Source: Pacificispira spongiicola
GTDB taxonomy: Bacteria; Pseudomonadota; Alphaproteobacteria; UBA8366; Aestuariispiraceae
Assembly (NCBI RefSeq): GCF_012926505.1
Contig: NZ_JABBNT010000003.1
Location: forward strand, 62,001-126,000
Direction of reading: 5' to 3'
Length of the DNA stretch: 64,000 bases
Shown: positions 44,254 to 52,433 of the stretch, piece after piece
Position numbering within the stretch: the stretch's first letter is position 1
How the letters are laid out: each line of letters starts with the position of its first letter
Notes under the pieces: generated by a model
What the model saw: only the letters and a program-made list of their open reading frames with translations
What the model was told of the DNA's origin: nothing
Database searches by the model: none
Program-made: the position numbers and the translations under genes

Positions 44254-44769
44254 TTACTGCTGGATCGTTTCGCCCGGCTCGACGCCCCAGACGTCTTCCC
44301 GCTTCAACCAGCCGTCATAGCCCTGAACGGTGACGAGGCACCAATCGGCCTCGCACAGGTCGACGCGGGCCACCATACCCATGGCCAGACGCGCTATCGC
44401 GGGGGACGCATCCGCCGCCAAGCGGCGCAGGGTGGTTTCGGGACTGGTGACGATCACCGTGCGGCGAGAACTCAACAGCGCGAAATGCACCCAGCCCTCG
44501 TCGCCTTCCCAATCGCGGATTTTCCGCCATTTGTCGAATTCCGCGATAACCTGGACCGGCATGTCCAGACGCTGATAGACCCAACGGATCGGATAATCCA
44601 CGCCGGGTCCGGTCCGGACATTCGCCTCGCTGGCCTTGATGGACACCATGCGAGGGACGGGCAAGCCGCTGGGCTGCGCCGTCGACTGTGCGACGCCCGG
44701 CATCGTCCAACCCGCCAGGGCCCCGCCGAACGCGGTCAAAAACGTCAATAGAACCAGCAGAGAACGCAT
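44254..44769 (-). CDS. Exported SH3-domain protein
   Basis: The 171-residue protein has a signal peptide (about 1-27) and two bacterial SH3-like (SH3_3/SH3_4) segments. The first contains SIKASEANVRTGPGVDYPIRWVYQR and ...WRKIRDWEGDEGWVH; the second covers the last 70 residues. Such domains bind peptidoglycan or protein partners in the periplasm. The function is not known. It is divergent from the 2-hydroxyacid dehydrogenase gene. Confidence 0.85.
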   Translation of the reverse strand: MRSLLVLLTFLTAFGGALAGWTMPGVAQSTAQPSGLPVPRMVSIKASEANVRTGPGVDYPIRWVYQRLDMPVQVIAEFDKWRKIRDWEGDEGWVHFALLSSRRTVIVTSPETTLRRLAADASPAIARLAMGMVARVDLCEADWCLVTVQGYDGWLKREDVWGVEPGETIQQ

Positions 44770-44927
44770 CGGTATTCCGTCAGCACTCCGGCCAGGGTGG
44801 AAAATCGCGCGGGGATACTGGTTTTCTATACCGCGATTCTTCTATAAAGAAAGCGCAAGAAGCCTCGTACCCGCTGGCAAATCCAGCCATTGTGCGGGAA
44901 ACGGGAGGATAAGGGGAAGTCAGCGCC

Positions 44928-45914
44928 ATGACGATTCGCAAACCGAAGGTCATCGTCACCCGGAAACTGCCGGACATTATCGAAACCCGGATGATGGAGT
45001 TGTTCGACTGCGAATTGAATCTCGCGGACGACGCCTTCACGCGCGATCAGATGCTGGATGCGGTCAAGCGCGCCGAAATCCTGGTCCCGACCGTAACCGA
45101 CCGGATCGACCGCGACATTATCAACGCGGCGGGCGAGAATTTGAAGATGATCGCCAGCTTCGGCACCGGCGTCGATCACCTGGATTTCCCGGCGACCCGA
45201 AAGAAGGGCATCATCGTTACCAACACGCCCGACGTCCTGACCGAGGACACGGCGGATATGACCATGGCCCTGATCCTGGCCGTGCCGCGCCGCCTTGTTG
45301 AAGGCGAGCAACTGGTGCGCGACGGCAAATGGACGGGCTGGAGCCCGACCGGCATGCTGGGCCACCGCATCTGGGGCAAACGCCTGGGCATTATCGGCAT
45401 GGGCCGCATCGGCACCGCCGTCGCGCGCCGGGCCAAGGGGTTCGGCCTCTCTGTGCATTACCACAACCGCAACCGCGTGCCGGAAGAGGTCGAAAAGGAC
45501 CTGGAAGCGACCTTCTGGTCGTCTCTGGATCAGATGATCGCGCATATGGATATCCTGTCGATCAACTGCCCCCACACGCCCGCGACCTATCACCTGTTGA
45601 ATTCTCGGCGGCTGGGCCTGATGAAAAGCCACGCCTATATCGTCAACACGTCGCGCGGCGAGGTGATCGACGAGGCGGCCCTGGTCAAATCCCTGTCCCA
45701 GAACCAAATCGCGGGGGCGGGCCTCGACGTTTACGAGAAGGAGCCGGAAATCAATCCGAAGCTCATCAAGCTCTCCAACGTCGTGCTGCTGCCGCATATG
45801 GGATCGGCGACGATCGAGGGGCGCATCGCCATGGGCGAACGCGTCATCATCAACATCAAGACCTGGGTCGACGGCCATAATCCGCCCGACCGGGTCATCG
45901 ACACGATGTTTTGA
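44928..45914 (+). CDS. 2-hydroxyacid dehydrogenase (glyoxylate/hydroxypyruvate reductase-like)
   Basis: The 328-residue NAD-dependent enzyme has the Rossmann motif LGIIGMGRIGTAVARRAKGFG near residues 150-170. The arginine of the NTSRGEVIDEAAL segment and the LLPHMGSATIEGR histidine form part of the Arg-Glu-His catalytic set. Family members reduce glyoxylate or hydroxypyruvate, or act on D-glycerate; GyaR/D-glycerate dehydrogenase is the closest type by appearance. AAGGGGAAG precedes the ATG. A TATAAA at 44843 may belong to its promoter. Confidence 0.88.
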   Translation: MTIRKPKVIVTRKLPDIIETRMMELFDCELNLADDAFTRDQMLDAVKRAEILVPTVTDRIDRDIINAAGENLKMIASFGTGVDHLDFPATRKKGIIVTNTPDVLTEDTADMTMALILAVPRRLVEGEQLVRDGKWTGWSPTGMLGHRIWGKRLGIIGMGRIGTAVARRAKGFGLSVHYHNRNRVPEEVEKDLEATFWSSLDQMIAHMDILSINCPHTPATYHLLNSRRLGLMKSHAYIVNTSRGEVIDEAALVKSLSQNQIAGAGLDVYEKEPEINPKLIKLSNVVLLPHMGSATIEGRIAMGERVIINIKTWVDGHNPPDRVIDTMF

Positions 45915-45973
45915 TCGAAAACACTCATTAAGAGTGCTTGCAGACCGGCGCGGCATGGGTCAAACGGTAAGGC

Positions 45974-47377
45974 ATGACCGACCCGTCCCCCCACCCGTCC
46001 GTACATCAGACAGGACTGCGCTGGCTTTTTGCCCGTTTTCTGCGACATAGCGGAGAATTGGCACGGCTTGCCACACCCGTTGTGGTCAGTCGCGCCGGAA
46101 TCGTTTCTCTCGCCCTGGTAGATACCGTGATGCTCGGTCCCCTGGGCGCGGAGGAAGTCGGGCGCTACGGTCTGGGCAGCGCCGTTTTCGCCGTGCTGAT
46201 CGTCGTCAGCATCGGCCTGATGTTCGGCGCGGCGGTGGAAACCAGCCATCTGCGCGGCGCGGGTCTCCTGTCCGAAACCGGGGCCGTGTGGCGGCGGGCC
46301 TTGCCCTATGCCACGCTGATCGGCCTGTTCGCCGGCATCATGACCCAGTTTACGGAAGAATACTTCCTGATGACGGGGCAGAGCCCTCATGTCGCGTCGA
46401 TGAGCGCCAGCGTCGCCCGCATCCATGGGATCAGCGTCCTGCCGTCCCTGATCTTCGTGACCAGCAACCTGTATCTGGAAGCCATGGGCCGCCCGCTGCC
46501 CGGCATGATCGCGGTCTGGATCGCGAACATCCTGAACGTTCTTCTGAATTTCTGGTTCATCGACGGCGCTTTCGGCTTTTCCGGCGCGGACGGCGCGTCG
46601 CTGGCCACCGCCGCCGTGCGCTTTCTGATGATGTTCATCGTCGTCGGCTATGTCTGGTATCTGGGCGGAAAGCACGATTTCGGTATCCGGCAGAGGCCGA
46701 AGCCGGGCTGGATTGTCGGCGGTGCGACGCAACGCCGCCACGGCTATGCCGCCGGTCCGGCCTATGCGGCGGAAAGCGGCGCGTTCCACATCATGCATAT
46801 CTTCGCCGGATGGATGGCGGTGGAACAGCTGACATCCTTTTCCATCAACATGAACCTGCTGGCCATGTTGTTCATGGCGACACTAGGAATCGGCAGCGCC
46901 TCCGCCGTCCGGGTCGGCGTCGCGCATGGCCGCCGCGACTGGCCGGATCGCGCCCTGGCCGGATGGACCGGGTTTTTCTGGGGCATGGCGGTGCAGGCCA
47001 TCCCGGCAATCGTGCTGGTGACCCACCCGGAGATGATTCTGTCCGTCGTCTATCAGCTGAAGGACCCCGCCCTGATCGCCATCGTCGCCCAGGGCACGGT
47101 CGTGGTCGGTCTGCTGGTCATTTTGGACGCGGGTCAGTTCATTCTGGGTAACGCCCTGCGCGCGACCGGCGATGCCTGGATGCCGACGGCGCTGAACATC
47201 ACGGGTTTCCTGTGCATCATGGTGCCCACCGCCTATTGGTTCGGGGTCCATGAAGGCGGCGGCGCGGAAGGGCTCTATACAGGGGTATTGATCGCCACGG
47301 CATTGATCGTTGCCGGAGATGTCCTGCGCTGGACGGTGATCTGCCTGCGGTCGCTAAAGAAGACCTTTAGCCCGTAA
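45974..47377 (+). CDS. MATE-family efflux transporter
   Basis: The 467-residue protein has about twelve hydrophobic segments in two MatE domains (about 30-185 and 260-420). It has ELARLATPVVVSRAGIVSLALVDTVMLG at the N-terminus and SPHVASMSASVARI near 135. MATE proteins export cationic drugs using Na+ or H+. Substrate unknown. Its last 24 bases overlap the 3' end of the convergent exonuclease gene. A short CACTC/GAGTG stem (45922-45936) is upstream. Confidence 0.9.
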   Translation: MTDPSPHPSVHQTGLRWLFARFLRHSGELARLATPVVVSRAGIVSLALVDTVMLGPLGAEEVGRYGLGSAVFAVLIVVSIGLMFGAAVETSHLRGAGLLSETGAVWRRALPYATLIGLFAGIMTQFTEEYFLMTGQSPHVASMSASVARIHGISVLPSLIFVTSNLYLEAMGRPLPGMIAVWIANILNVLLNFWFIDGAFGFSGADGASLATAAVRFLMMFIVVGYVWYLGGKHDFGIRQRPKPGWIVGGATQRRHGYAAGPAYAAESGAFHIMHIFAGWMAVEQLTSFSINMNLLAMLFMATLGIGSASAVRVGVAHGRRDWPDRALAGWTGFFWGMAVQAIPAIVLVTHPEMILSVVYQLKDPALIAIVAQGTVVVGLLVILDAGQFILGNALRATGDAWMPTALNITGFLCIMVPTAYWFGVHEGGGAEGLYTGVLIATALIVAGDVLRWTVICLRSLKKTFSP

Positions 47378-47980
47378 CGCCCGCAATCCGGCGACCATGG
47401 ACAGGGAATCGTCCATCGCATCATGGGCGCGGCCTTCGGCGTCCACCCCGGCCAGCGTCGCGATACCATAGGATGTCGACGCACCGAATTCCGGACCGCA
47501 GCGTTTGCCCAACACGGCTTGCAATTCGCTGAACCGGGAAAGGCCCGTGACCTTCATCCCATTGATGGTCATGTTTTCCGCGAGCACATCCTGATCGCCG
47601 CTATAGCAGAGCATGGCCCGCGCGCCGTCGCAGAAGTCGGTAAAGACGTCCCAAGCCTCCGGGAAGTCGAAGCCTTCTTCGTCGATTTGCTCCTGCCCGA
47701 TTCCCGTCAGCGCGGTGATATAGTCCGACAGGGTCGGATTCCGGACAGGACTGACGAAACACAGGAAGCGGCCGACCTCGGTAAACGCCGCGTCGTCGCG
47801 CACCCGAACGGCACCGATCTGAATGACCTCTCGGGCCTCCCACGGTTCGGACCAGCCGCGTTGCAGGCTGCCCTCCCAGGCGGTGAATTCCAGGTCATAG
47901 AAAACGATTTCCCCGCCGCGCTTATCCGGTGAAAAGGGGTCGGCGCTCGGTGCGGTAACAATGCTTACATCGGATGTCAT
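47354..47980 (-). CDS. DEDD-family 3'-5' exonuclease
   Basis: The 208-residue protein has the DEDDh exonuclease pattern: FYDLEFTAWEG (D29/E31), the central YSGDQDVL aspartate, and GRAHDAMDDSLSM (HxxxxD). It resembles the ERI-1/3'hExo-like exonuclease subfamily more than DnaQ. The substrate (DNA or RNA) is unknown. It starts within the stop of the MocR gene (ATGA), so the two are translationally coupled. Its 3' end overlaps the MATE gene. Confidence 0.8.
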   Translation of the reverse strand: MTSDVSIVTAPSADPFSPDKRGGEIVFYDLEFTAWEGSLQRGWSEPWEAREVIQIGAVRVRDDAAFTEVGRFLCFVSPVRNPTLSDYITALTGIGQEQIDEEGFDFPEAWDVFTDFCDGARAMLCYSGDQDVLAENMTINGMKVTGLSRFSELQAVLGKRCGPEFGASTSYGIATLAGVDAEGRAHDAMDDSLSMVAGLRALRAKGLL

Positions 47981-49473
47981 GGGGTCAGAACGCGGCTCAA
48001 TTTATCCAGGGCGGCGGGCATGTTCTCGACCGGCACCGCGGAAAAGCCCAGCAGCAATCCACGCGCGTCGGTCGGCGCCGCATAGTAGGCGCTTAACGCC
48101 GAAACCGTAACCCCCTCTTCCGCCGCGCGGGCCTGAATATCGCGGTCGCTCAAACCGGGTGCCAGATCGGGCGACAGATGGGCCAGCAAATGCATCCCCG
48201 CCTCCGACGGGGCAAGGTCGATCGCCGACCCGTACCGGCCCGTCAACGCCGCCGCCAGGGCTTCCCGCCGTTCGGCATAGAGCCGCCGCATGCGGCGCAG
48301 ATGGGCGGCGAAATGGCCTTCCTCGATAAAGGCGGCCAGCGCCGGCTGGGCGATACTGGACGGATGGTCGTCCAGGGCGGCGCGGGCCTGCCGGAACGGG
48401 GCGGCCAAATCCGGCGGCACCACCAGATAGCCGATGCGCAGGGTCGGGAACATGACCTTCGAGAAGGTCCCGGCATAGACGACCCGCCCGTCGCGGTCCA
48501 ACCCCTGCAAGGCCGACAAGGGCCGCCCGACATAGCGGTATTCGCTGTCATAATCGTCCTCCAGCACCCAGCCGTCATGCCGCTGCGCCCAATCGAGCAA
48601 CCGCAGGCGGCGGGCAAGGCTCATCGTCACACCGATCGGGTATTGATGGGACGGCGCGACGCAGACCAGCCGTGCATCGGGGGCCACGGCTTCGCCCGCA
48701 TCGATATCGAAACCTTCCTCATCCACCGGGGCGGTGGCGATATGCACGCCCGCGCCCAGCAACGCGCCGCGCATCCCCAGATAGCCGGGGTCTTCCATCA
48801 ACGCGGTGTCGCCCTCGTCCAGCAGGACATGGCAGGCCAGCGCAATCGCCTGCTGCACACCCGCGACGATGATCACCTGTTCCGGTTCGCAGCGCACGCC
48901 GCGCGCGGTCCGCAAATAGTCCACAATGGCGCGACGCAGCGGCAGGTAGCCCGCCGGTTCCGCATTGGCCAGCAGGTCGCGCGGCGGCCGCCGCCATGCC
49001 TTCGTCATCAGGCGCGACCAGACGTCGAAGGGGAAACCGTCCAAATCGGGCAGGCCGATGGCAAAAGCCGTCGCCCGGCGGGACGACCGTGTCCCGTGCA
49101 GCGCGGCCAATCGGGCCCCGCGTCGCGACAAGCCCTGACGGCGTGGTGACGGGGCGGGCGAATCCGGCATCTGAGACGGTCCCATGGACAGGCTTTCTTC
49201 CGGCAGTTCGTCGGATACGAAAGATCCGGCCCCGACCTTCCCGGAAAGGTACCCTTCCGCGAAGAGTTGATCGAAGGCGGCGGTCACCGTGTTGCGGGAT
49301 ATGGCCAGTTCCTTCGCCAAGGTGCGGCTGGACGGCAGGCGCGACCCGGCGGTCAAACGACCGTCCAGAATCAGTTCCCGTAACTGATCGTATAGCTGTC
49401 TGTGCAGGGGTTCCGCGCTGTCCCGGTCCAGGGCGAGCGGCAGAACCGCCCCATCCGAAACGCGGCGCGCCAT
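47977..49473 (-). CDS. MocR-type regulator (GntR HTH + aminotransferase domain)
   Basis: The 498-residue protein has an N-terminal GntR winged helix-turn-helix (about 14-85: LRELILDGRLTAGSRLPSSRTLAKELAI). A fold-type I aminotransferase-like domain (about 120-490) contains YAGTFSKVMFPTLRIGY, whose lysine probably binds PLP. Such regulators (PdxR, GabR) often control vitamin B6 or amino-acid genes. Its divergent neighbour encodes a pyridoxamine-oxidase-like protein, and the 107-base gap contains paired operator-like repeats. That supports control of that gene and autoregulation, by inference. Confidence 0.9.
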   Translation of the reverse strand: MARRVSDGAVLPLALDRDSAEPLHRQLYDQLRELILDGRLTAGSRLPSSRTLAKELAISRNTVTAAFDQLFAEGYLSGKVGAGSFVSDELPEESLSMGPSQMPDSPAPSPRRQGLSRRGARLAALHGTRSSRRATAFAIGLPDLDGFPFDVWSRLMTKAWRRPPRDLLANAEPAGYLPLRRAIVDYLRTARGVRCEPEQVIIVAGVQQAIALACHVLLDEGDTALMEDPGYLGMRGALLGAGVHIATAPVDEEGFDIDAGEAVAPDARLVCVAPSHQYPIGVTMSLARRLRLLDWAQRHDGWVLEDDYDSEYRYVGRPLSALQGLDRDGRVVYAGTFSKVMFPTLRIGYLVVPPDLAAPFRQARAALDDHPSSIAQPALAAFIEEGHFAAHLRRMRRLYAERREALAAALTGRYGSAIDLAPSEAGMHLLAHLSPDLAPGLSDRDIQARAAEEGVTVSALSAYYAAPTDARGLLLGFSAVPVENMPAALDKLSRVLTP

Positions 49474-49484
49474 GTGATCCTCCT

Positions 49485-49515
49485 AATTGGACCTAAAGGT
49501 TTTCCCAATTCGGCC
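49485..49515. promoter_or_regulatory. Operator-like repeats in the MocR/flavoprotein intergenic region
   Basis: AATTGGACC at 49485-49493 and AATTCGGCC at 49507-49515 form a direct repeat with a 22-base period. AATTGG (49485-49490) and CCAATT (49505-49510) form an inverted repeat with a 14-base gap. They lie between the two divergent starts. Confidence 0.45.
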
Positions 49516-49580
49516 CTTTTGAGCAAGCCATTTTAAGAGGTAGAACCGTCGCGAACACGACATTCATCGGACAAGGTTTC

Positions 49581-50267
49581 ATGACCCAGCAGCACGATAT
49601 CGCCGGGGGTGCGGCACAAAGCGGCCGTTACACCCCGACCGACCGGTCGCGCATTCGGCGCAACCATAAGCGCGCCGTCTATGACCGGGCCACCATCCAC
49701 GCCATCGTCGATGCGACGCCGCTCTGTCACATCGGGTATGTCATCGACGGGCAGCCTTTCGTCACCCCGACATTTCATTGGCGGGACGGCGATACCCTGT
49801 ATTGGCACGGATCGTCCGCCAGCCGGATGCTGAAGGCGCAGAAAGGCGGCATTCCCGTCTGTGTGACCGTGACGCATTTCGACGGTCTGGTTCTGGCGCG
49901 CACGGCCTTCGATCATACGGCAAACTTCCGCACCGCGATCCTGTATGGAAAGGCGCAGGCGATCACCGGATCGGCGGAAAAGAACGCCGCCTTGCACGAT
50001 ATGATGGATCTCTACTTCCCCGGCCGGATGGCGCAATTGCGCGAAAATACGGCCAAGGAATTGAAGGCGACGAGCGTGATCCGCATGGAGATCGAAGATG
50101 CCGTGGCCAAGGTCCGCAACGGCCCACCGGGCGACGACGAGGACGGTCTGTCGAACAAGGACGTCTGGGCGGGTGTCCTGCCGCGCACCGAAACCTGGGG
50201 CACGCCGGAGCCGGACGAACACCTGTCGTCGAACATTCCCGTGCCGGTCTATCCGCGATTTCGCTGA
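49581..50267 (+). CDS. Pyridoxamine 5'-phosphate oxidase-like flavin-binding protein
   Basis: The 228-residue split-barrel protein has GYVIDGQPFVTPTFHWRDGD and LYWHGSSASRMLKAQKG (typical of Pyridox_ox_2/NimA-like proteins). VTVTHFDGLVLARTAFDHTANFRTAILYG is also visible. It probably binds FMN or F420-like flavin and reduces a substrate, which is unknown; true PNPOx activity is not established. It is divergent from the MocR-type gene. Confidence 0.85.
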   Translation: MTQQHDIAGGAAQSGRYTPTDRSRIRRNHKRAVYDRATIHAIVDATPLCHIGYVIDGQPFVTPTFHWRDGDTLYWHGSSASRMLKAQKGGIPVCVTVTHFDGLVLARTAFDHTANFRTAILYGKAQAITGSAEKNAALHDMMDLYFPGRMAQLRENTAKELKATSVIRMEIEDAVAKVRNGPPGDDEDGLSNKDVWAGVLPRTETWGTPEPDEHLSSNIPVPVYPRFR

Positions 50268-50275
50268 CGCCCCAG

Positions 50276-50578
50276 TTATTGCCCTGTTGCCAAGGCCGCG
50301 CGATCCATGAACCGGGCGAGCTTGAGGTCCAGGGTGCTCAACCCGTCGCAGTCATGCGTCGTCAGCGTGACGTCGACGCGGTTGTAGACGTTGAACCATT
50401 CCGGATGGTGGTCCAGCCTTTCCGCCTGCATGGCGACCCGCGTCATGAAGCCGAAAGCCTGATTGAAGCTTTTGAACCGGAATTCGCGTCGGATCGCATC
50501 GCGGTCCGGCACGTCCGTCCAGTCCGGCAGCCCGGCCAGACCTTCCTTGCGTTCCTCTGCGGTCAGTTTCGCGGCCAT
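50276..50578 (-). CDS. phhB: 4a-hydroxytetrahydrobiopterin dehydratase
   Basis: The 100-residue protein has the family core: [20 protein letters not shown] with the catalytic histidines, preceded by [20 protein letters not shown]. It dehydrates 4a-carbinolamine pterin and in bacteria may act in pterin recycling or molybdopterin pathways. No phenylalanine hydroxylase is nearby. Ends 8 bases from the flavoprotein stop, tail to tail. Confidence 0.93.
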   Translation of the reverse strand: MAAKLTAEERKEGLAGLPDWTDVPDRDAIRREFRFKSFNQAFGFMTRVAMQAERLDHHPEWFNVYNRVDVTLTTHDCDGLSTLDLKLARFMDRAALATGQ

Positions 50579-50643
50579 CTGGATATCCTCTTCCTGTCAA
50601 ACGGGCACTCGATTCCTGCGGTCGGGGCGAGTATATCAAAGCC

Positions 50644-51126
50644 ATGAAACACGTCACCGACTTCCCCCGCCGTGAACGCCACCGCTTGCGCGAGCGGCAA
50701 CACCATCGCCACGGATCGCACCGACATGCCGCGCCGCCCACCCTGGACGATATCGAGGCTATGGCGACGCAGGCCCTGGCGGACCTCCCGGCGGAATTCC
50801 GACAGCATCTGGGCGACATCGTCTTCCGGGTTCAGGATTTTCCGGACGATGAGACGCTGGAAGCCCTGGGTCTGGAATCGCCGTTCGATCTTCTCGGCCT
50901 CTATCACGGGGTCGACATGGCGCGGAAATCCTTCATCGATCCACATCCGGGGATCGATCAAATCTATCTCTACCGCCGTCCGATCCTGGACTATTGGGTC
51001 CATGAGGGCCACCACCTGGCGGATATCGTGCGACATGTCCTGGTCCACGAAATCGGCCATCATTTCGGCCTGTCCGACGACGACATGCACGCGATCGAAG
51101 ACAGCGCCGACGAGGAAGACCAATGA
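50644..51126 (+). CDS. Small zincin-family metallopeptidase
   Basis: The 160-residue protein has the HEXXH motif HEIGHHFGLSDDD (His135-Glu136). It matches the small metallopeptidase family PF06262 with LYRRPILDYW upstream. The N-terminus (about 10-29) is rich in Arg and His (RERHRLRERQHHRHGSHRH). Function unknown. Its stop overlaps the rsmB-like start (ATGA). Confidence 0.82.
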   Translation: MKHVTDFPRRERHRLRERQHHRHGSHRHAAPPTLDDIEAMATQALADLPAEFRQHLGDIVFRVQDFPDDETLEALGLESPFDLLGLYHGVDMARKSFIDPHPGIDQIYLYRRPILDYWVHEGHHLADIVRHVLVHEIGHHFGLSDDDMHAIEDSADEEDQ

Positions 51127-52412
51127 GTGACGGCATCGATTCCCGCTTGGCGGCCATGGATCTGCTGGAATCCGTTCTGCACCGGGGTCTCAGCTTCGAC
51201 GACGCCTTGGCGCAGAGCAAACCCCTACAGAAGCTGACGCAGCGGGATCGGGGATTCGCCCGCACCATCGCGCTGACCGCGTTGCGGCGCATGGGGCAGA
51301 TCGATGCGCTGTTGTTCGACTATCTGGAACATCCGCCGAAGGGAAAGGCGAAACGCGTCCTGGACGTCCTTCGGGTCGGATTGACGCAGCTCTTGTTCCT
51401 GAACACCCCGTCCCATGCCGCCCTGGCGGCGACCGTCGATCTGGCGAAATCGCAGAACATGCGAAACATGGCGGGCATGGTGAATGCCGTATTGCGCCGC
51501 GCGGATCGGGACGGCAAGGCGACCCTGGCGGCGCAGGATGCCGGCCGCCTGAACACACCGGATTGGCTGTGGTCCGATTGGGAAGCCCAATTCGGCGCCG
51601 ATACCGCAGCGGCCATCGCGACGGCGCATCTGGCCGACGCCCCCATCGACGTTACCGTCCCGATCGACCGGGACCTGTGGGCGGAACGGTTGAAGAGCGA
51701 TCCGATCGGTCCGCAGTCGGTGCGCTTGCGCGAAAGCCGCGACGTCACGAAGCTGCCCGGTTTCCTGGAAGGCAAATGGTGGGTTCAGGACGTGGCCGCG
51801 ACGCTCCCCGCGCTGTTGCTGGGCGATGTGTCCGGAAAGCGGGTAATCGACCTATGCGCCGCGCCGGGCGGCAAGACGCTGCAACTGGTCGCCGGCGGCG
51901 CGGAGGTTACCGCCGTCGATCGATCCAAGGCCCGCTTGCAACGGTTGCAGGATAACCTGAAGCGTCTGCGGTATACGGCGAATGTGGTCGATGCCGACGC
52001 GACACAATGGCGGCCCGACGCTCCGGCGGACGCCGTTCTGCTGGATGCGCCGTGCAGCGCGACCGGCACCTTGCGCCGTCACCCGGAAATCGCCTACCGC
52101 CGCGATGCGGGGGACAGTTCGAAACTGGCCGCCTTGCAAAAGCGGCTCGTCGAGGCCGCGGTCGAGATGCTCGCCCCCGGCGGCACGCTGGTCGTCGCGA
52201 CCTGTTCGCTGCAATCGGCGGAGGGGGCGGAGCTTCTATCCTTCGCGAAATCGCTGGACGGGGTGAGTTTCGATCCGGTCCAAGCGACGGAGCTCCCCGA
52301 CTTGCCGGGCACAATTGCCGAGAACGGAACCTTGCGGACCCTGCCGTCGATGCTGTCCGACAAAGGCGGAATGGACGGTTTCTTTGCGGCGCGGTTCAAG
52401 CGGGAAGATTGA
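51123..52412 (+). CDS. RsmB/NOP-family rRNA (cytosine-C5) methyltransferase
   Basis: The 429-residue protein has an N-terminal NusB-like domain (about 5-130) and a NOP2/Sun methyltransferase domain. Motif I is IDLCAAPGGKTLQLVAGGAEV; the catalytic cysteines are in LLDAPCSATGTLRRHPEI and VVATCSLQSAEG. This is the RsmB layout (C967 of 16S rRNA in E. coli). A possible frame start overlaps the zincin stop. Confidence 0.9.
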   Translation: MSDGIDSRLAAMDLLESVLHRGLSFDDALAQSKPLQKLTQRDRGFARTIALTALRRMGQIDALLFDYLEHPPKGKAKRVLDVLRVGLTQLLFLNTPSHAALAATVDLAKSQNMRNMAGMVNAVLRRADRDGKATLAAQDAGRLNTPDWLWSDWEAQFGADTAAAIATAHLADAPIDVTVPIDRDLWAERLKSDPIGPQSVRLRESRDVTKLPGFLEGKWWVQDVAATLPALLLGDVSGKRVIDLCAAPGGKTLQLVAGGAEVTAVDRSKARLQRLQDNLKRLRYTANVVDADATQWRPDAPADAVLLDAPCSATGTLRRHPEIAYRRDAGDSSKLAALQKRLVEAAVEMLAPGGTLVVATCSLQSAEGAELLSFAKSLDGVSFDPVQATELPDLPGTIAENGTLRTLPSMLSDKGGMDGFFAARFKRED

Positions 52413-52433
52413 AGCACGGTCAATGGCGGGCTG

